A stretch of DNA of 64,000 nucleotides from Acinetobacter pittii ANC 4050 (GCF_000399685.1 NZ_KB976987.1:1238954-1302953), one strand, 5' to 3'; counted from the first letter of the stretch, positions 9,131-19,125 are shown. The notes: a model not told the origin generated them from the sequence alone. A program made the numbers and translations.

Positions 9131-10153
9131 TTACGACGATGACTCTTTTGCATATTGTCGAGGACTCTGCCCAAACCATCGTTTAAAAGCATGATTAAAT
9201 GCCGCTGGTTCAGAATAGCCGAGTAATTCGGCAACGACCTCTATTGAGTATTCCCTATATTCCATAAGCTTCAATGCCTTATTCTTGATAATTTGTTCAC
9301 GAATTTGCTTATAACTCGTATTTAGCTGTTGCAATTGATGCCTTAATGTCCTTTCAGGCATTTTCAATGCAAAAGCCGTTTCTGCCATGCTCGGGATAAT
9401 TCCTTGTTGCAACTCAAGATAATCTTGTACACATTGTATGATATGTGGAGTTTGATGATCTTGTTGATTTAATCTTGTTATCTCTGCAATACATTTTGAT
9501 TCATAAATACGATGTGTAATGATATCGGCAGAAGGAATCTTGATTTCAAGTACATCCTTACTTAGGCTAAATGCCGCATATTTACCATTAAAATGCACAT
9601 CTTCGCCATAATATGCAAAATATCGTGACAAAGTATCTAAATCAGTAGGTTTTTCAAAAGGAAGTTCTATACGCATCGTAGGCATTTGTAATCCCATCAT
9701 CGTATAAATATCTTGAATAAACTTATAAGTCCCCGAGACTTCGCATTGTGCCCGTAACTGACCAATTTCAGTTTTCAAATCAACAGGCAAATAATTTAGA
9801 ATGGTGCGCTCATCAGTTTCGTATAAACCTAAGCTACCAAATAAGTGAGTAAGTTTTTGATATTTTATACCTTTATTTAAAGCGGTTTGAATATCATGAC
9901 TTGTAACAAGTAACATAAGCAAGGGGCCATACCCTGCTAAAGCGTAATGCTGTCCAATAAACAATCCCTTTTCAGGCTCAACATTTTTACTAATAATTTG
10001 TTGAATATCCCATTCAAGACGATCATGAATTGTAGAACTTGGGTCTAAAGCATCAACTTTAATACCTATATCGGCCAAACGTGAGTCGACATCAATGCCA
10101 GCGTTGCGCATTCCTTGAATTAAATAGATTAAACCAAGTATCGACCGTTTCAT
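9131..10153 (-). CDS. AraC-family transcriptional regulator
   Basis: This is a likely activator with an N-terminal arabinose-binding-like (OruR/ArgR-type) domain at about 20-200 and a C-terminal AraC helix-turn-helix domain at about 235-335, ending in the signature VAELLGYSEPAAFNHAFKRWFGQSPRQY. The start is placed at ATG 10153 (MKRSILGLIYLIQ, 340 residues); a longer frame would need a TTG at 10201. It is divergent from the flavin monooxygenase gene at 10314. The shared 160-bp region holds an exact 11-bp direct repeat. The likely target is the monooxygenase, which is inference from position. Confidence 0.9.
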   Translation of the reverse strand: MKRSILGLIYLIQGMRNAGIDVDSRLADIGIKVDALDPSSTIHDRLEWDIQQIISKNVEPEKGLFIGQHYALAGYGPLLMLLVTSHDIQTALNKGIKYQKLTHLFGSLGLYETDERTILNYLPVDLKTEIGQLRAQCEVSGTYKFIQDIYTMMGLQMPTMRIELPFEKPTDLDTLSRYFAYYGEDVHFNGKYAAFSLSKDVLEIKIPSADIITHRIYESKCIAEITRLNQQDHQTPHIIQCVQDYLELQQGIIPSMAETAFALKMPERTLRHQLQQLNTSYKQIREQIIKNKALKLMEYREYSIEVVAELLGYSEPAAFNHAFKRWFGQSPRQYAKESSS

Positions 10154-10156
10154 TCT

Positions 10157-10167
10157 TCTATCAATTT
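10157..10167. repeat. Direct repeat copy 1 in the AraC/monooxygenase divergent promoter
   Basis: TCTATCAATTT, identical to 10219-10229. This copy lies just upstream of the AraC start codon, overlapping its ribosome-binding region. Confidence 0.75.
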
Positions 10168-10218
10168 CCCTAGACTGAAATGTTTTACTATAAAGAAGCA
10201 AGAAAATTAATTGCCTAA

Positions 10219-10229
10219 TCTATCAATTT
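10219..10229. repeat. Direct repeat copy 2 in the AraC/monooxygenase divergent promoter
   Basis: TCTATCAATTT, second exact copy, 62 bases start to start from the first, near six helical turns. AraC-type regulators usually bind direct repeats, so this is a candidate operator pair; function is inferred. Confidence 0.75.
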
Positions 10230-10313
10230 TCACGTCGATACAATCATGTTTAAACTGATCAAAAAACGTTAGTCTTGCGTGCAATCCTCTTTTCAGCTTA
10301 TGCAGGGTTTCCA

Positions 10314-11822
10314 ATGCTAAACGCAAAGCAAGATACTATTCAAAAAACTAAAATCGCTATTATTGGGGCTGGATTTGGTGGCCTAGCAATGGCAATCCGT
10401 TTACTACAAAATCAACAGCACGACTTTGTTCTTTTAGAAAAATCAAACGATGTTGGTGGAACTTGGCGAGAAAATCGTTATCCAGGTGCAGCGTGTGATG
10501 TTCAATCTCACATGTATTCCTTGTCTTTTGCACCAAAGACCGATTGGACCAAACGCTATGCTGAGGGTCCAGAAATTTTTGAATATATTCAGAATATTAC
10601 AGAAAAATATAAAATTAAAAATTACTGTAAGTTTAAGCATGACGTAACTCATGTCCAATATGATGAAACACGTCATGTGTGGACTCTAGATTTTAAGGAC
10701 CAGCCTTCTATAGAAGCTCAATTTGTAGTTTTTGCCTCAGGTCCCTTACACATTCCACAAATTCCTTCTATCAAAGGGATCGAAAAATTCAAAGGGAAAG
10801 TATTTCATTCCTCACAATGGGAATACGACTATAACTTGAACGGCAAGTCAGTCGCATCTATTGGTACGGGCGGCAGTGCAATCCAATATATTCCTGAAAT
10901 AGCTAAAGATGTTAAACAACTTTATGTATTTCAAAGAACAGCTGCATGGGTCATACCACGAGATGAGCGCAAATATTCAAGCTTAAGTAAAGCATTATTC
11001 AAATCTTCAAATATTTATCGCCAAATTCATCGTAGTCGTCTTTACTGGAGTAATGAATCTCGCGTTGTACCAATTGTTCAACCTCAAATCATGAAATATG
11101 GCCAAAAATTGGCAGAAGCATTCATACGTTTTCAAGTCAAAGATAAAGAGCTAGCAAAAAAACTCACACCTGACTTCGTCATGGGATGTAAACGTATTCT
11201 TATCTCAAATAAATACTTTCCTACCTTTAACCGAAAAAATGTTGAGTTAGTCACTGATAGCATTCAAGAAATTAAAGAAAACAGTATTATCACTAAAGAT
11301 GGTAAAGAACGACCTATTGATTGTTTAATTTACGGTACAGGTTTTATTACTGACCCACGTATTTATTTAAAACATTTCACCTGTATGGGACGCAATCAAA
11401 TCGAGCTAAAACAAGCTTGGAAAGATGGTGCAGAAAGTTATTATGGAATAATGACCAAGAATTTTCCTAACCTATTCCAACTCGTCGGGCCAAATACTGT
11501 TTTAGGACATAATTCGATTATTTTTATGATTGAATCTCAAGTAAATTACATTTTACAGCTTATTCAACTTGTAGAAAAATCTGGACAACAATCAATTGAG
11601 ATTAAACCAGAAGTTCAAGACGCTTTTAATGAACGTGTTCAAAAGCAGCTTCAAGGAACTGTATGGCAAGCTGGTGGCTGTAGTAGCTGGTATCAATCTG
11701 CCGATGGAAAGAACTTTTCTCTATGGCCAACTTACACATGGAAGTATTGGTTAGAAACACGTAAAGTTAAGTCCAAAGATTACTTACTTTTAAATAAAAG
11801 CTCACAGAGCTATGCAGCTTAA
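10314..11822 (+). CDS. Flavin-containing monooxygenase, Baeyer-Villiger type
   Basis: This FAD- and NADPH-dependent monooxygenase inserts oxygen into a carbonyl compound or oxidises a heteroatom. The FAD Rossmann motif GAGFGG is at about 18-23. The Baeyer-Villiger fingerprint FxGxxxHxxxW appears as FKGKVFHSSQW at 159-169, followed by the NADPH Rossmann motif IGTGGSA. The start is set at ATG 10314 (502 residues) with CAGGG 6 nt upstream, not at the TTG 13 codons earlier. It is divergent from an AraC regulator, an arrangement common for ketone or alkane-derived catabolism. The substrate is unknown from sequence. Confidence 0.92.
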   Translation: MLNAKQDTIQKTKIAIIGAGFGGLAMAIRLLQNQQHDFVLLEKSNDVGGTWRENRYPGAACDVQSHMYSLSFAPKTDWTKRYAEGPEIFEYIQNITEKYKIKNYCKFKHDVTHVQYDETRHVWTLDFKDQPSIEAQFVVFASGPLHIPQIPSIKGIEKFKGKVFHSSQWEYDYNLNGKSVASIGTGGSAIQYIPEIAKDVKQLYVFQRTAAWVIPRDERKYSSLSKALFKSSNIYRQIHRSRLYWSNESRVVPIVQPQIMKYGQKLAEAFIRFQVKDKELAKKLTPDFVMGCKRILISNKYFPTFNRKNVELVTDSIQEIKENSIITKDGKERPIDCLIYGTGFITDPRIYLKHFTCMGRNQIELKQAWKDGAESYYGIMTKNFPNLFQLVGPNTVLGHNSIIFMIESQVNYILQLIQLVEKSGQQSIEIKPEVQDAFNERVQKQLQGTVWQAGGCSSWYQSADGKNFSLWPTYTWKYWLETRKVKSKDYLLLNKSSQSYAA

Positions 11823-11868
11823 AATGTTCAAGACATAATAGGTAGGTTGATAACAATCTATCTATTAT

Positions 11869-12780
11869 ATGCAATCCTTTTATCTCATCATTCAAATATT
11901 TTTAGCACTTGCTTCCGGTTATTTTTTAGCTCCAAAACTATCTCTAAATATCCGACACTTCATATTTAAAATACTTCCCTATTTTTCTTATATTCTGTTA
12001 GCAAGTGTAGCTTTAGAATTAACATTGGCCCTTGACCAAATTAAGAATCCTTCTGCCATACTCCCACCAGCGATTATTATTGCTCTTACAACATCTTTCG
12101 GTTCTTTCTTTACCTGTTTATTGGCTTATACAATTTTTGATAAACAAAGTGTCAAAGGGAAAATCTCACTTCAACTTTTTGTAAATGCTTTAAAAAATAT
12201 TACAAAAGCTTTTTTTGCATTAGGAATAGGTGTTTTATTAGGAGCTATTGCCACCCAATTCAACTCACATATGGCATTTAATAGTTGGTATTTATTATTA
12301 CTTTTTATTTTCTTAATTGGTATCGAACTTGCCTTTACCCACTTTAACCGTACATGGTTAAGCTGGAAAATTTTAATTGTACCTTTAGCTGCTTTTCTAG
12401 GGTCATGTATAGCGGGCTTTTTGAATTACTATTTACTTCACAAGCATTTTACACTGAATGAAACTTTAGCTTTAGCACAAGGTTATGGCTGGTATTCAAT
12501 GTCAGGGATCTTATTTACGCAATTACATTCGGCAGAGTTGGGTGGAATCGCCTTATTAACCGACTTGTTTAGAGAAATTGTTGCTATTTTTCTAATGTAT
12601 ACCATGGGTTGGCGTTTTCCACGCCCTGCTATCTCAAGCGCTGGCGCCACGTCAATGGATGTTACCTTAGCAATGGTAAAACAGTCATGCGGTACACATT
12701 ATGTACCACATGCCATGATGAGTGGCTTATTATTAAGCCTACTCGCCCCGTTATTAATTAGCTTATTCCTAAATCTTTAG
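11869..12780 (+). CDS. lysO: LysO-family lysine exporter-like membrane protein
   Basis: This 303-residue inner-membrane protein has about eight hydrophobic helices. The C-terminal half carries the LysO (DUF340, YbjE) signature: [30 protein letters not shown] and [19 protein letters not shown], then a [18 protein letters not shown] helix. The E. coli member exports lysine and its toxic analogue thialysine. It follows the monooxygenase by 46 bases on the same strand and may be cotranscribed, although a functional link is not obvious. The Shine-Dalgarno before ATG 11869 is weak. Its last four bases overlap the 3' end of convergent pyrF. Confidence 0.85.
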   Translation: MQSFYLIIQIFLALASGYFLAPKLSLNIRHFIFKILPYFSYILLASVALELTLALDQIKNPSAILPPAIIIALTTSFGSFFTCLLAYTIFDKQSVKGKISLQLFVNALKNITKAFFALGIGVLLGAIATQFNSHMAFNSWYLLLLFIFLIGIELAFTHFNRTWLSWKILIVPLAAFLGSCIAGFLNYYLLHKHFTLNETLALAQGYGWYSMSGILFTQLHSAELGGIALLTDLFREIVAIFLMYTMGWRFPRPAISSAGATSMDVTLAMVKQSCGTHYVPHAMMSGLLLSLLAPLLISLFLNL

Positions 12781-13478
12781 GCAATTGAAGCCAAAATAGA
12801 TTTCAACATTTCTGTTGGGTTTTCTGCTTTAGTAATCGGTCGACCAATAACCAGATGTGTAGAACCATCAAGCATAGCTTGCTTTGGAGTCACAATACGT
12901 TTTTGGTCGTCTGCATTAGATCCCTCTGGGCGAATTCCTGGTGTTACCAAAGAGAAGTCTTGCCCGATCAATTCACGAAGAATCTTAGCTTCTTGAGCAG
13001 AACAAACCACCCCATCCAAGCCACTTTCTTTAGTTAATTTAGCTAAGCGCTTCACATGCTCTACAGGTTCAACATCTAGACCAATATCTTTTAAATCTTC
13101 ACGGCCCATCGATGTGAGTACTGTCACAGCAATAAGTTGAGTTTGATAATTACCTGCTTTTAAACGCTCCACACAGGTTTCCATCATTTTACGACCACCT
13201 GAAGCGTGAACATTTACCATCCATACGCCTAAATCAGCTGCCGCACAAACAGCTTGAGCTGTAGTATTAGGAATATCGTGAAATTTAAGGTCGAGGAAAA
13301 CTTCAAAATTTTGTTCTTGGAGTTTTTTTACAACAGATGGGCCTTCATGAGTAAAAAGCTCTTTACCTACTTTTACACGGCACAAAGCGGGGTCAAGCTG
13401 TTCAACAATTTTTAAAGCGTCATATTGGCTTTTTGCATCTAACGCAACAATGATACTCAAGAGACTTTCTTCCATCAT
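12777..13478 (-). CDS. pyrF: Orotidine 5'-phosphate decarboxylase
   Basis: It decarboxylates OMP to UMP, the last step of de novo pyrimidine synthesis. The 233-residue TIM barrel starts with [15 protein letters not shown], has the catalytic charged network in [11 protein letters not shown] near 65-75, and ends with the phosphate-binding [17 protein letters not shown] and [12 protein letters not shown] segments. ATG codons at 13478 and 13475 give the leader MMEESLL; a TTG eight codons in would give the more usual family start. It is downstream of lapA on the same strand, separated by 177 bases with a perfect 12-bp hairpin. Confidence 0.96.
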   Translation of the reverse strand: MMEESLLSIIVALDAKSQYDALKIVEQLDPALCRVKVGKELFTHEGPSVVKKLQEQNFEVFLDLKFHDIPNTTAQAVCAAADLGVWMVNVHASGGRKMMETCVERLKAGNYQTQLIAVTVLTSMGREDLKDIGLDVEPVEHVKRLAKLTKESGLDGVVCSAQEAKILRELIGQDFSLVTPGIRPEGSNADDQKRIVTPKQAMLDGSTHLVIGRPITKAENPTEMLKSILASIA

Positions 13479-13617
13479 ATAAAATCAGCGTTATTATAAT
13501 AGACAAATCATGAAGGAATAAAGGAATGTAGATGCTCGCTTTCCAAATTTAAAAGCGATAAGACTAAAAGATTTTATATTTAGAAGAATAAAAGAAGAAC
13601 GGATTAAATTAGGGAGA

Positions 13618-13649
13618 TACTACTCTTTACTCATCAATAAAGAGTAGTA
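13618..13649 (-). repeat. Perfect 12-bp inverted repeat after lapA
   Basis: TACTACTCTTTA, 8-nt loop, TAAAGAGTAGTA, beginning 6 bases after the lapA stop on the minus strand. No U-tract follows, so it looks like an mRNA-stabilising or attenuating hairpin in the lapA-pyrF gap rather than a standard terminator. Confidence 0.7.
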
Positions 13650-13655
13650 CGGGGA

Positions 13656-14021
13656 TTATAGCGGAGTAGAATTTTTATCTTGCGGATAAATATCTACAAC
13701 GGTTTTTTCATGTCTTACATTTGCAGCTGCTTCTGCTGCTGCTAATTGAGCACTTTGAATTTGTTCTTTTCTTAAATGTTCAATATCTTTACGCAGGCGT
13801 TTAATTTCCCAACCTTTTTGGAATACTCTGAAAACCTGTACACCTAGTAAAAGACCGACCACTGTTCCTAGTACTAATGTGAGTAGCAATAATAAGCCTA
13901 AACGCATAGCAGGAACTTGAGTAAACAACAAATCAACAGAAAGCTCTGTTGGATTTTGCAAAACAAGTGCTAAAGAATAGCCAAATACAACAATAAGCAA
14001 TGCAATTAAAATATAACGCAT
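13656..14021 (-). CDS. lapA: LapA-domain (lipopolysaccharide assembly protein A-like) membrane protein
   Basis: This is a small inner-membrane protein of the LapA/YciS (DUF1049) family. In E. coli LapA works with LapB to tune LpxC turnover and LPS synthesis. The start at ATG 14021 gives 121 residues; a GTG two codons earlier is possible. Two hydrophobic helices (about 1-20 and 40-65) are separated by LQNPTELSVDLLFTQVPAMRL, a typical family segment, and are followed by a charged coiled-coil-like tail (EIKRLRKDIEHLRKEQIQ). It follows ihfB by 25 bases, as in many gammaproteobacteria where rpsA-ihfB-lapA-lapB are linked. Here lapB is absent and pyrF follows. Confidence 0.88.
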   Translation of the reverse strand: MRYILIALLIVVFGYSLALVLQNPTELSVDLLFTQVPAMRLGLLLLLTLVLGTVVGLLLGVQVFRVFQKGWEIKRLRKDIEHLRKEQIQSAQLAAAEAAANVRHEKTVVDIYPQDKNSTPL

Positions 14022-14046
14022 AGGCACCCCGACTTATAAATTTTAT

Positions 14047-14349
14047 TTATTTCCCAGATTCGTTTACAGCATCACGAAGGGCTTTTCCGGGTTTGAAATG
14101 TGGAACAGCTTTAGCTGCAACTTCAACTGATTTTCCTGTTTTAGGATTGCGACCAACTCTTGGATCACGGTGGTGTAAAGCAAAGCTACCAAAACCACGG
14201 ATTTCAATTCGATTATCAGTTGATAGTGCTTCTATCATTTGATCAATCATAATTTTAACCGCCTCTTCCACCAAAGGTTCAGCTAAGTGTGGGTTTTTTA
14301 GCGCAATGCGTTCAATCAAATCAGACTTATTAAGAGCTTCAGTAGTCAT
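14047..14349 (-). CDS. ihfB: Integration host factor subunit beta
   Basis: IHF is a heterodimeric nucleoid protein that bends DNA sharply at specific sites and assists transcription, recombination and replication. The 100-residue product has the HU/IHF fold throughout: [16 protein letters not shown] at the start, [18 protein letters not shown] in the middle, and the DNA-intercalating beta-arm [12 protein letters not shown] with its tip proline, then [13 protein letters not shown]. It lies downstream of rpsA, the classic neighbour, with a strong hairpin between them. Confidence 0.97.
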   Translation of the reverse strand: MTTEALNKSDLIERIALKNPHLAEPLVEEAVKIMIDQMIEALSTDNRIEIRGFGSFALHHRDPRVGRNPKTGKSVEVAAKAVPHFKPGKALRDAVNESGK

Positions 14350-14407
14350 CTACGACCTCGTTATTTATTGCTACTCTATGTCGTTCGATAATAACCTGTT
14401 TAAATAC

Positions 14408-14447
14408 AAAACGGTAGCGCAGTATGTTGAATACTAGGCTACCGTTT
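14408..14447 (-). terminator. Extended hairpin after rpsA, probable terminator or attenuator
   Basis: AAACGGTAGC (14409-14418) pairs with GCTACCGTTT (14438-14447). An inner AGTAT/ATACT stem is separated from it by a 2-nt mismatch on each side. On the minus strand TTTT then GTATTTA follows, a modest U-tract. It may limit read-through from rpsA into ihfB. Confidence 0.7.
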
Positions 14448-14505
14448 ACAGTAATTTGTATAAAAAGTACAATTCCGTTACATGAAACTGTACTTTGTTA
14501 ACTTA

Positions 14506-16179
14506 TTACTTCATTTGTGCTTTGATCAAGTCACCAATAGTCTTAGGACCATTGTCTTGACTTGTTGTTGCTGTACGCAAGCTAGCAACTGCTTCTTTCT
14601 CTTCAGCTTCGTCTTTCGCTTTGATAGACAAGTTGATAGAGCGAGATTTACGATCAACGTTGATGATCTTCGCTTCAACTTCTTGACCAACTTCTAAGAA
14701 TTTAGTCGCATCTTCTACGCGGTCACGGTTGATTTCAGAAGCTTTAAGAGTTGCTTCAACTTCGTCAGCTAACTTAACAGTTGCGCCACGAGCATCAACT
14801 GCAGTTACAGTACCTTTAACTAAAGCACCACGTTCGTTAGCAGCTAAGAAGTCATTGAACGGATCGCTGTTCAATTGCTTGATACCAAGACTGATACGGT
14901 TACCTTCAGCGTCTACAGACAAGATAACAGCTTCAACAGTGTCACCTTTCTTGTAACGACGAATAGCTTCCTCACCTTGCTCGTTCCAAGAAATATCAGA
15001 CAAGTGTACTAAACCGTCGATACCGCCGTTCAAGCCAATGAAGATACCAAAGTCAGTGATAGACTTGATAGTACCAGATACTTTTTCGCCTTTCTCATGA
15101 GCTTTAGCAAACTCTTCCCATGGGTTAGCACGAGTTTGTTTGATACCAAGGCTGATACGACGACGTTCTTCATCAACTTCAAGAACCATAACGTCAACTT
15201 CATCACCAATCTGAACAACTTTAGATGGGTGGATGTTTTTGTTAGTGTGGTCCATTTCAGAAACGTGAACTAAACCTTCAACGCCTTCAGCGATTTCAGC
15301 GAAACAGCCGTAGTCAGTTAAGTTAGTTACGCGAGCTTTAACGATAGAACCTTTAGGGTAACGGCTCATGATCGCTAACCATGGATCTTCGCCTAATTGT
15401 TTAAGGCCTAAAGATACGCGGTTACGTTCACGGTCAAATTTAAGTACTTTAACAGTAACTTCTTGACCAACTTCAACAACTTCTGAAGGGTGCTTGATAC
15501 GCTTCCAAGCCATATCTGTGATATGTAGAAGACCATCAATACCGCCAAGATCAACGAATGCACCGTAATCAGTAAGGTTTTTGATAGTACCTGTAACTGT
15601 TTGACCTTCTTCAAGTTGAGCAAGTAATGCTTCACGGTCAGCAGAAGATTCAGCTTCCATAACAGCACGACGAGATACAACAACGTTATTACGTTTAGCA
15701 TCAAGTTTGATTACTTTGAACTCTAACTCTTTACCTTCAAGGTGAGTAGTGTCACGGATAGGACGAGTGTCAACTAATGAACCTGGTAAGAATGCACGAA
15801 CAGGACCGATGTCAACAGTGAAACCGCCTTTAACTTTACCAGAGATAACACCAGTAACGATTTCGCCATCTTCAAAGATTTTTTCAAGTTTAGTCCAAGT
15901 TTCAGCACGCTTAGCTTTTTCACGTGATAAAACTGTTTGACCCATACCGTTGTCAAGAGCTTCAACAACTACGTCAACAGTATCACCAACCTGAACTTCA
16001 AGTTCACGTTGTTCATTTAAAAATTCAGCACGGTCAACAATGCCTTCAGACTTTAGGCCAGTGTCAACAGTTACCCAGTCGCTATCGATGTTTACAACAA
16101 CACCTTGGATGACTGCACCCTTTTCAACGTTGAGGTTTAATTCACTTTCTTCAAAGAGGGCTGCAAAAGATTCGGTCAT
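14506..16179 (-). CDS. rpsA: 30S ribosomal protein S1
   Basis: S1 delivers and unfolds mRNA on the 30S subunit, especially for transcripts with weak Shine-Dalgarno sequences. The 557-residue length equals that of full-size gammaproteobacterial S1. Six S1 RNA-binding repeats are visible at roughly 22-88, 106-172, 193-261, 278-348, 365-435 and 452-518, with typical blocks such as [20 protein letters not shown] and RISLGIKQ. It lies between cmk and ihfB, the conserved cmk-rpsA-ihfB order. Codon use looks strongly biased, as expected for a highly expressed gene. Confidence 0.98.
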   Translation of the reverse strand: MTESFAALFEESELNLNVEKGAVIQGVVVNIDSDWVTVDTGLKSEGIVDRAEFLNEQRELEVQVGDTVDVVVEALDNGMGQTVLSREKAKRAETWTKLEKIFEDGEIVTGVISGKVKGGFTVDIGPVRAFLPGSLVDTRPIRDTTHLEGKELEFKVIKLDAKRNNVVVSRRAVMEAESSADREALLAQLEEGQTVTGTIKNLTDYGAFVDLGGIDGLLHITDMAWKRIKHPSEVVEVGQEVTVKVLKFDRERNRVSLGLKQLGEDPWLAIMSRYPKGSIVKARVTNLTDYGCFAEIAEGVEGLVHVSEMDHTNKNIHPSKVVQIGDEVDVMVLEVDEERRRISLGIKQTRANPWEEFAKAHEKGEKVSGTIKSITDFGIFIGLNGGIDGLVHLSDISWNEQGEEAIRRYKKGDTVEAVILSVDAEGNRISLGIKQLNSDPFNDFLAANERGALVKGTVTAVDARGATVKLADEVEATLKASEINRDRVEDATKFLEVGQEVEAKIINVDRKSRSINLSIKAKDEAEEKEAVASLRTATTSQDNGPKTIGDLIKAQMK

Positions 16180-16290
16180 GATATACCTGATAAATTCAGC
16201 GGTCTTGGATCAGACAAGGCCGGTTTAGTTAAGTATCAACATAGTCTTTATAGACTGATCAAGCTATGCTTCAACTGATAATTCTATTTA

Positions 16291-16971
16291 CTAAATAGTA
16301 CGGCTATCGACATAATCAACCATTAACTTAAATACCTGATCGATCGTTAATTCCGAACTATCAATGATATAAGCATCTTTGGCTGGCTTGAGCGGAGCAA
16401 CTTCTCGCTCCATATCTCTTTTGTCACGCGCCTGTATATTAGCTAAAATGTCGTTTATTTTAGCATCTAGCCCCATACCCTGCAACTGTTTTACTCTTCG
16501 CTCAGCACGCGATTCAGCCGAAGCTGTCAGATAAATTTTAGCGTTTGCTTCAGGAAAGATAGATGTTGCCATATCACGACCATCTGCAACTAAACCAGGG
16601 TTTTGCGCAAAAGCTCTTTGTCTTTCAAATAACGCTTGTCTAAGCTCTGGAACCACTGCAACTTTTGATGCGTATTCACCAACTCGTTCTGTACGAATTG
16701 TTTGAGACACGTCTTCACCATCCAAAAAAACCAAAATCCCTGATGCAGAAGTCTCAAATTTAATATCCAGTTGACGAGCATATTGAATACATTCATCAAG
16801 CTGACTATCTAATTTCTCTAATAAATCGTGTTTATGTAATGACAACCCTAACAAACGATATAACGCACCCGAATCAAGTAAATGATATTGATAATGTGCT
16901 GCAAGTTTTGCAGCCAATGTTCCTTTACCCGAACCACTCGGACCATCAATAGTAATAATTTGAACTGTCAT
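16291..16971 (-). CDS. cmk: Cytidylate kinase
   Basis: It phosphorylates CMP and dCMP using ATP in nucleotide salvage and supply. The P-loop [11 protein letters not shown] lies at about residues 10-20. The NMP-binding insert typical of bacterial Cmk follows, then [13 protein letters not shown] and the LID-like [10 protein letters not shown] segment. The start is set at ATG 16971 ([10 protein letters not shown], 226 residues) with GAGAG upstream. The longer frame would overlap closely with the end of the upstream gene and lacks a better site. It is followed by rpsA in the conserved order. Confidence 0.96.
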   Translation of the reverse strand: MTVQIITIDGPSGSGKGTLAAKLAAHYQYHLLDSGALYRLLGLSLHKHDLLEKLDSQLDECIQYARQLDIKFETSASGILVFLDGEDVSQTIRTERVGEYASKVAVVPELRQALFERQRAFAQNPGLVADGRDMATSIFPEANAKIYLTASAESRAERRVKQLQGMGLDAKINDILANIQARDKRDMEREVAPLKPAKDAYIIDSSELTIDQVFKLMVDYVDSRTI

Positions 16972-16981
16972 TGAACTCTCA

Positions 16982-17422
16982 CTAAGAAGCAACTGCTTTA
17001 GCTAATCTCGAAAAGCCTAGTGTAATGGCTAGTTTTAGCTGTGCAAGGATTAATTTACTTACCATTGGCGCTTTTGCCGTTAACTCGATGCGGTATGTAA
17101 CTAAAGTAATATATGGGGTAATTTCAGAAAACTCGATTCTACCTAAATGATGTTTAATCAAAGGATTATCTATTAATTTATATTCAATACTTTTATTTTC
17201 TTCAAGCAATGTAATTTCTTCTTTAAGGGGCTTGATTGGACCAAAGCCCATACGTCGAACTGAGCCTAAACCATCAGGTCTTTTAGAATCAGCTGAGTCT
17301 TTTACACGCACAACTTGTAAAGGTGCAAAAGCAGTATTATAAGTTGAATGCTTAGAGAGCAAGTTAAATACATCACTAAGAGGGGCATTAAATTCTTTTT
17401 TTACGGTAATTACATTACGCAT
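16982..17422 (-). CDS. SRPBCC-family (polyketide cyclase/START-like) protein
   Basis: This 146-residue protein has the helix-grip fold of the SRPBCC superfamily, which binds hydrophobic ligands. The typical start, [22 protein letters not shown], resembles the ligand-cavity entrance of polyketide cyclase/dehydrase-like members, and [17 protein letters not shown] matches the central sheet. A short hydrophobic C-terminal helix ([20 protein letters not shown]) may sit on the membrane or line the cavity. The start at ATG 17422 is supported by AAGGA 7 nt upstream. It lies between tadA and cmk, with 10 bases to the cmk start. No specific function can be assigned. Confidence 0.8.
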   Translation of the reverse strand: MRNVITVKKEFNAPLSDVFNLLSKHSTYNTAFAPLQVVRVKDSADSKRPDGLGSVRRMGFGPIKPLKEEITLLEENKSIEYKLIDNPLIKHHLGRIEFSEITPYITLVTYRIELTAKAPMVSKLILAQLKLAITLGFSRLAKAVAS

Positions 17423-17429
17423 TGAATAG

Positions 17430-17434
17430 TCCTT
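17430..17434 (-). promoter_or_regulatory. Ribosome-binding site that sets the SRPBCC gene start
   Basis: AAGGA on the minus strand, 7 nt before ATG 17422. The ATG nine codons further upstream has no such site. Confidence 0.75.
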
Positions 17435-17492
17435 ATTAAATAGAATCATGGCATTAAAACCGCATTAGTTTGCCATAAGCACATGTTATTTT

Positions 17493-17996
17493 TTAATCAT
17501 TTAAGGACGTTTTTTGTAGTTTCTCTTGTCTCTTTTGCTCACGTCTTTGTTTAAAAAAATGACTAAGTTGCTGAGCACATTTTTCTTGCAGACAGCCATT
17601 CTGAAATGTAAACCTGTGATTGTAATAACCTTGCTGCAATAACTGGCGTGCACTTACCAAGGAACCTGCTTTAGGTTCGGGTGTACCAAAAACTACATGT
17701 TTGATTCTCGCATGTACTAATGCACCTACACACATCGTGCACGGTTCAAGAGTGACATATAAAGTTGTATCTTCAGGTAATCGATAATTTTCTAATGAGG
17801 AACATGCTGCCCGAATAGCTTGAATTTCTGCATGTGCAGTTGGATCTAACAAAGTAATAGGAGCATTATAACCTGCTCCAATTAGTCGATTTTCACTCAC
17901 CAAAACTGCTCCAACTGGAATCTCTCCCTGTTGAGCAGCTAATTCAGCTTGCTCGTAAGCAAGCTGCATCCAGTATTCATCACTATATTCAGTCAT
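17493..17996 (-). CDS. tadA: tRNA-specific adenosine deaminase
   Basis: It converts adenosine 34 of tRNA-Arg(ACG) to inosine, which is essential for decoding CGN codons. The 167-residue protein has the cytidine/deoxycytidylate deaminase zinc site: HAEIQAI with catalytic Glu near residue 57, and PCTMCVGALVHARI near 86-100 with the two zinc cysteines. The Arg/Lys-rich C-terminal tail (FFKQRREQKRQEKLQK) fits RNA contact. It begins 4 bases after the stop of the upstream hydratase-family gene, so the two are probably cotranscribed. Confidence 0.95.
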   Translation of the reverse strand: MTEYSDEYWMQLAYEQAELAAQQGEIPVGAVLVSENRLIGAGYNAPITLLDPTAHAEIQAIRAACSSLENYRLPEDTTLYVTLEPCTMCVGALVHARIKHVVFGTPEPKAGSLVSARQLLQQGYYNHRFTFQNGCLQEKCAQQLSHFFKQRREQKRQEKLQKTSLND

Positions 17997-18000
17997 TATT

Positions 18001-19125
18001 TTAGGTGATCACACCGTGCTGTCTAAGTAAGGCATTCCAGCTATCTATTGAAGTGACTGGTGGACAATCAGCCAAAATACCTCTTAGACTTAGATCATCA
18101 CATTGTTTCCATTCTGGTGATAAGTCTTTATCCACCAAGCGCGCACGAACACCTTCCACAAAGTCAGGATGACGTATTTTCCACTCAGAAATCTGAGCTT
18201 CTAAGTCAAAGACCTCATCCCATGAATGTATTTGTTTGCCCCATTGCCATAGTAACCAAGTAATTGCCGCTGTACTAGGAGAACCTTTTTGCAAGTTTTC
18301 ACTCGCTTGGCGCAACCAATCGCTGCTCGCATCACGCAAACTAACAATCGCTTGATAATCTTGTTCAAAATTGAAACCACGGCAAACGCTATGAATTACA
18401 TCAAGTGAGTTTTGCAATGGACCTGCTGCAACAGGCCGGTGCAAGCTATTTAAAGTATCATCAATTGCTCGAAAATCCCCTGCAGGATAATGAGCCCAAT
18501 TAATATTTAAAACTTTCTGCAAAACATTATCACGCTGTGCTTCACAAATATGTGTAGCCCAACCGATGCTATATGCTCCAGCAGCTGTCATGATTGAACC
18601 AGTTAAACCGGTAAACAAACCTATTGGACCACGATCAGCCAAGAAACGGCTCGCCCCAACATCTGGATATAAACCAATATTAATTTCAGGCATTGCTAAG
18701 CGTGAATATGGTGTTACTAGACGAAATGGTGCAGCCATAAACAAGCCTAAACCACCACCCATCACATAGCCTTCACCCCAAACAACGACTGGTTTAGCAT
18801 AATTATGTAAGAGTAGATCTAAAGCATATTCCTGTTGGAAGAACTTATTTGCCGTATCTACTTCTTGATTTATAACAAGTTGACGTAATTTTCTAACGTC
18901 GCCACCTGCACAAAAAGCTTTTGGTGTAGTTGAGTCTAACCAAATTGCTTTAACACGCTCATCATCACGGAAATCTTCAAATACACGCAATAATGCCGTT
19001 ACGATTGATTCATCTAAAGCATGTAATGATTTAGGACGATTCAAACGTACTATACGCCAGCCATTTTTTGCTTCTTCAACCACCAAGTCCGGGTGATAGT
19101 TATTTACATTGGGAGAGTTCATCAT
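18001..19125 (-). CDS. Enoyl-CoA hydratase/isomerase family protein, 3-hydroxyisobutyryl-CoA hydrolase-like
   Basis: This is a crotonase-fold protein of 374 residues, the length of 3-hydroxyisobutyryl-CoA hydrolases (valine breakdown) rather than the roughly 260-residue enoyl-CoA hydratases. Visible blocks are [10 protein letters not shown] (first oxyanion-hole loop), [20 protein letters not shown] (second oxyanion loop) and [22 protein letters not shown], the hallmark of the HIBCH group with its catalytic Glu/Asp. The C-terminal ADCPP segment is also typical. It overlaps the 3' end of ung by 4 bases and ends 4 bases before tadA. An E. coli YfcX-like or other CoA hydrolase role is not excluded. 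Confidence 0.85.
   Translation of the reverse strand: MMNSPNVNNYHPDLVVEEAKNGWRIVRLNRPKSLHALDESIVTALLRVFEDFRDDERVKAIWLDSTTPKAFCAGGDVRKLRQLVINQEVDTANKFFQQEYALDLLLHNYAKPVVVWGEGYVMGGGLGLFMAAPFRLVTPYSRLAMPEINIGLYPDVGASRFLADRGPIGLFTGLTGSIMTAAGAYSIGWATHICEAQRDNVLQKVLNINWAHYPAGDFRAIDDTLNSLHRPVAAGPLQNSLDVIHSVCRGFNFEQDYQAIVSLRDASSDWLRQASENLQKGSPSTAAITWLLWQWGKQIHSWDEVFDLEAQISEWKIRHPDFVEGVRARLVDKDLSPEWKQCDDLSLRGILADCPPVTSIDSWNALLRQHGVIT

Noticed and set aside
14729..16228. Several frames on the opposite strand of rpsA
   Set aside because: They are shadows of the strongly biased codon use of S1 repeats and have no family resemblance.
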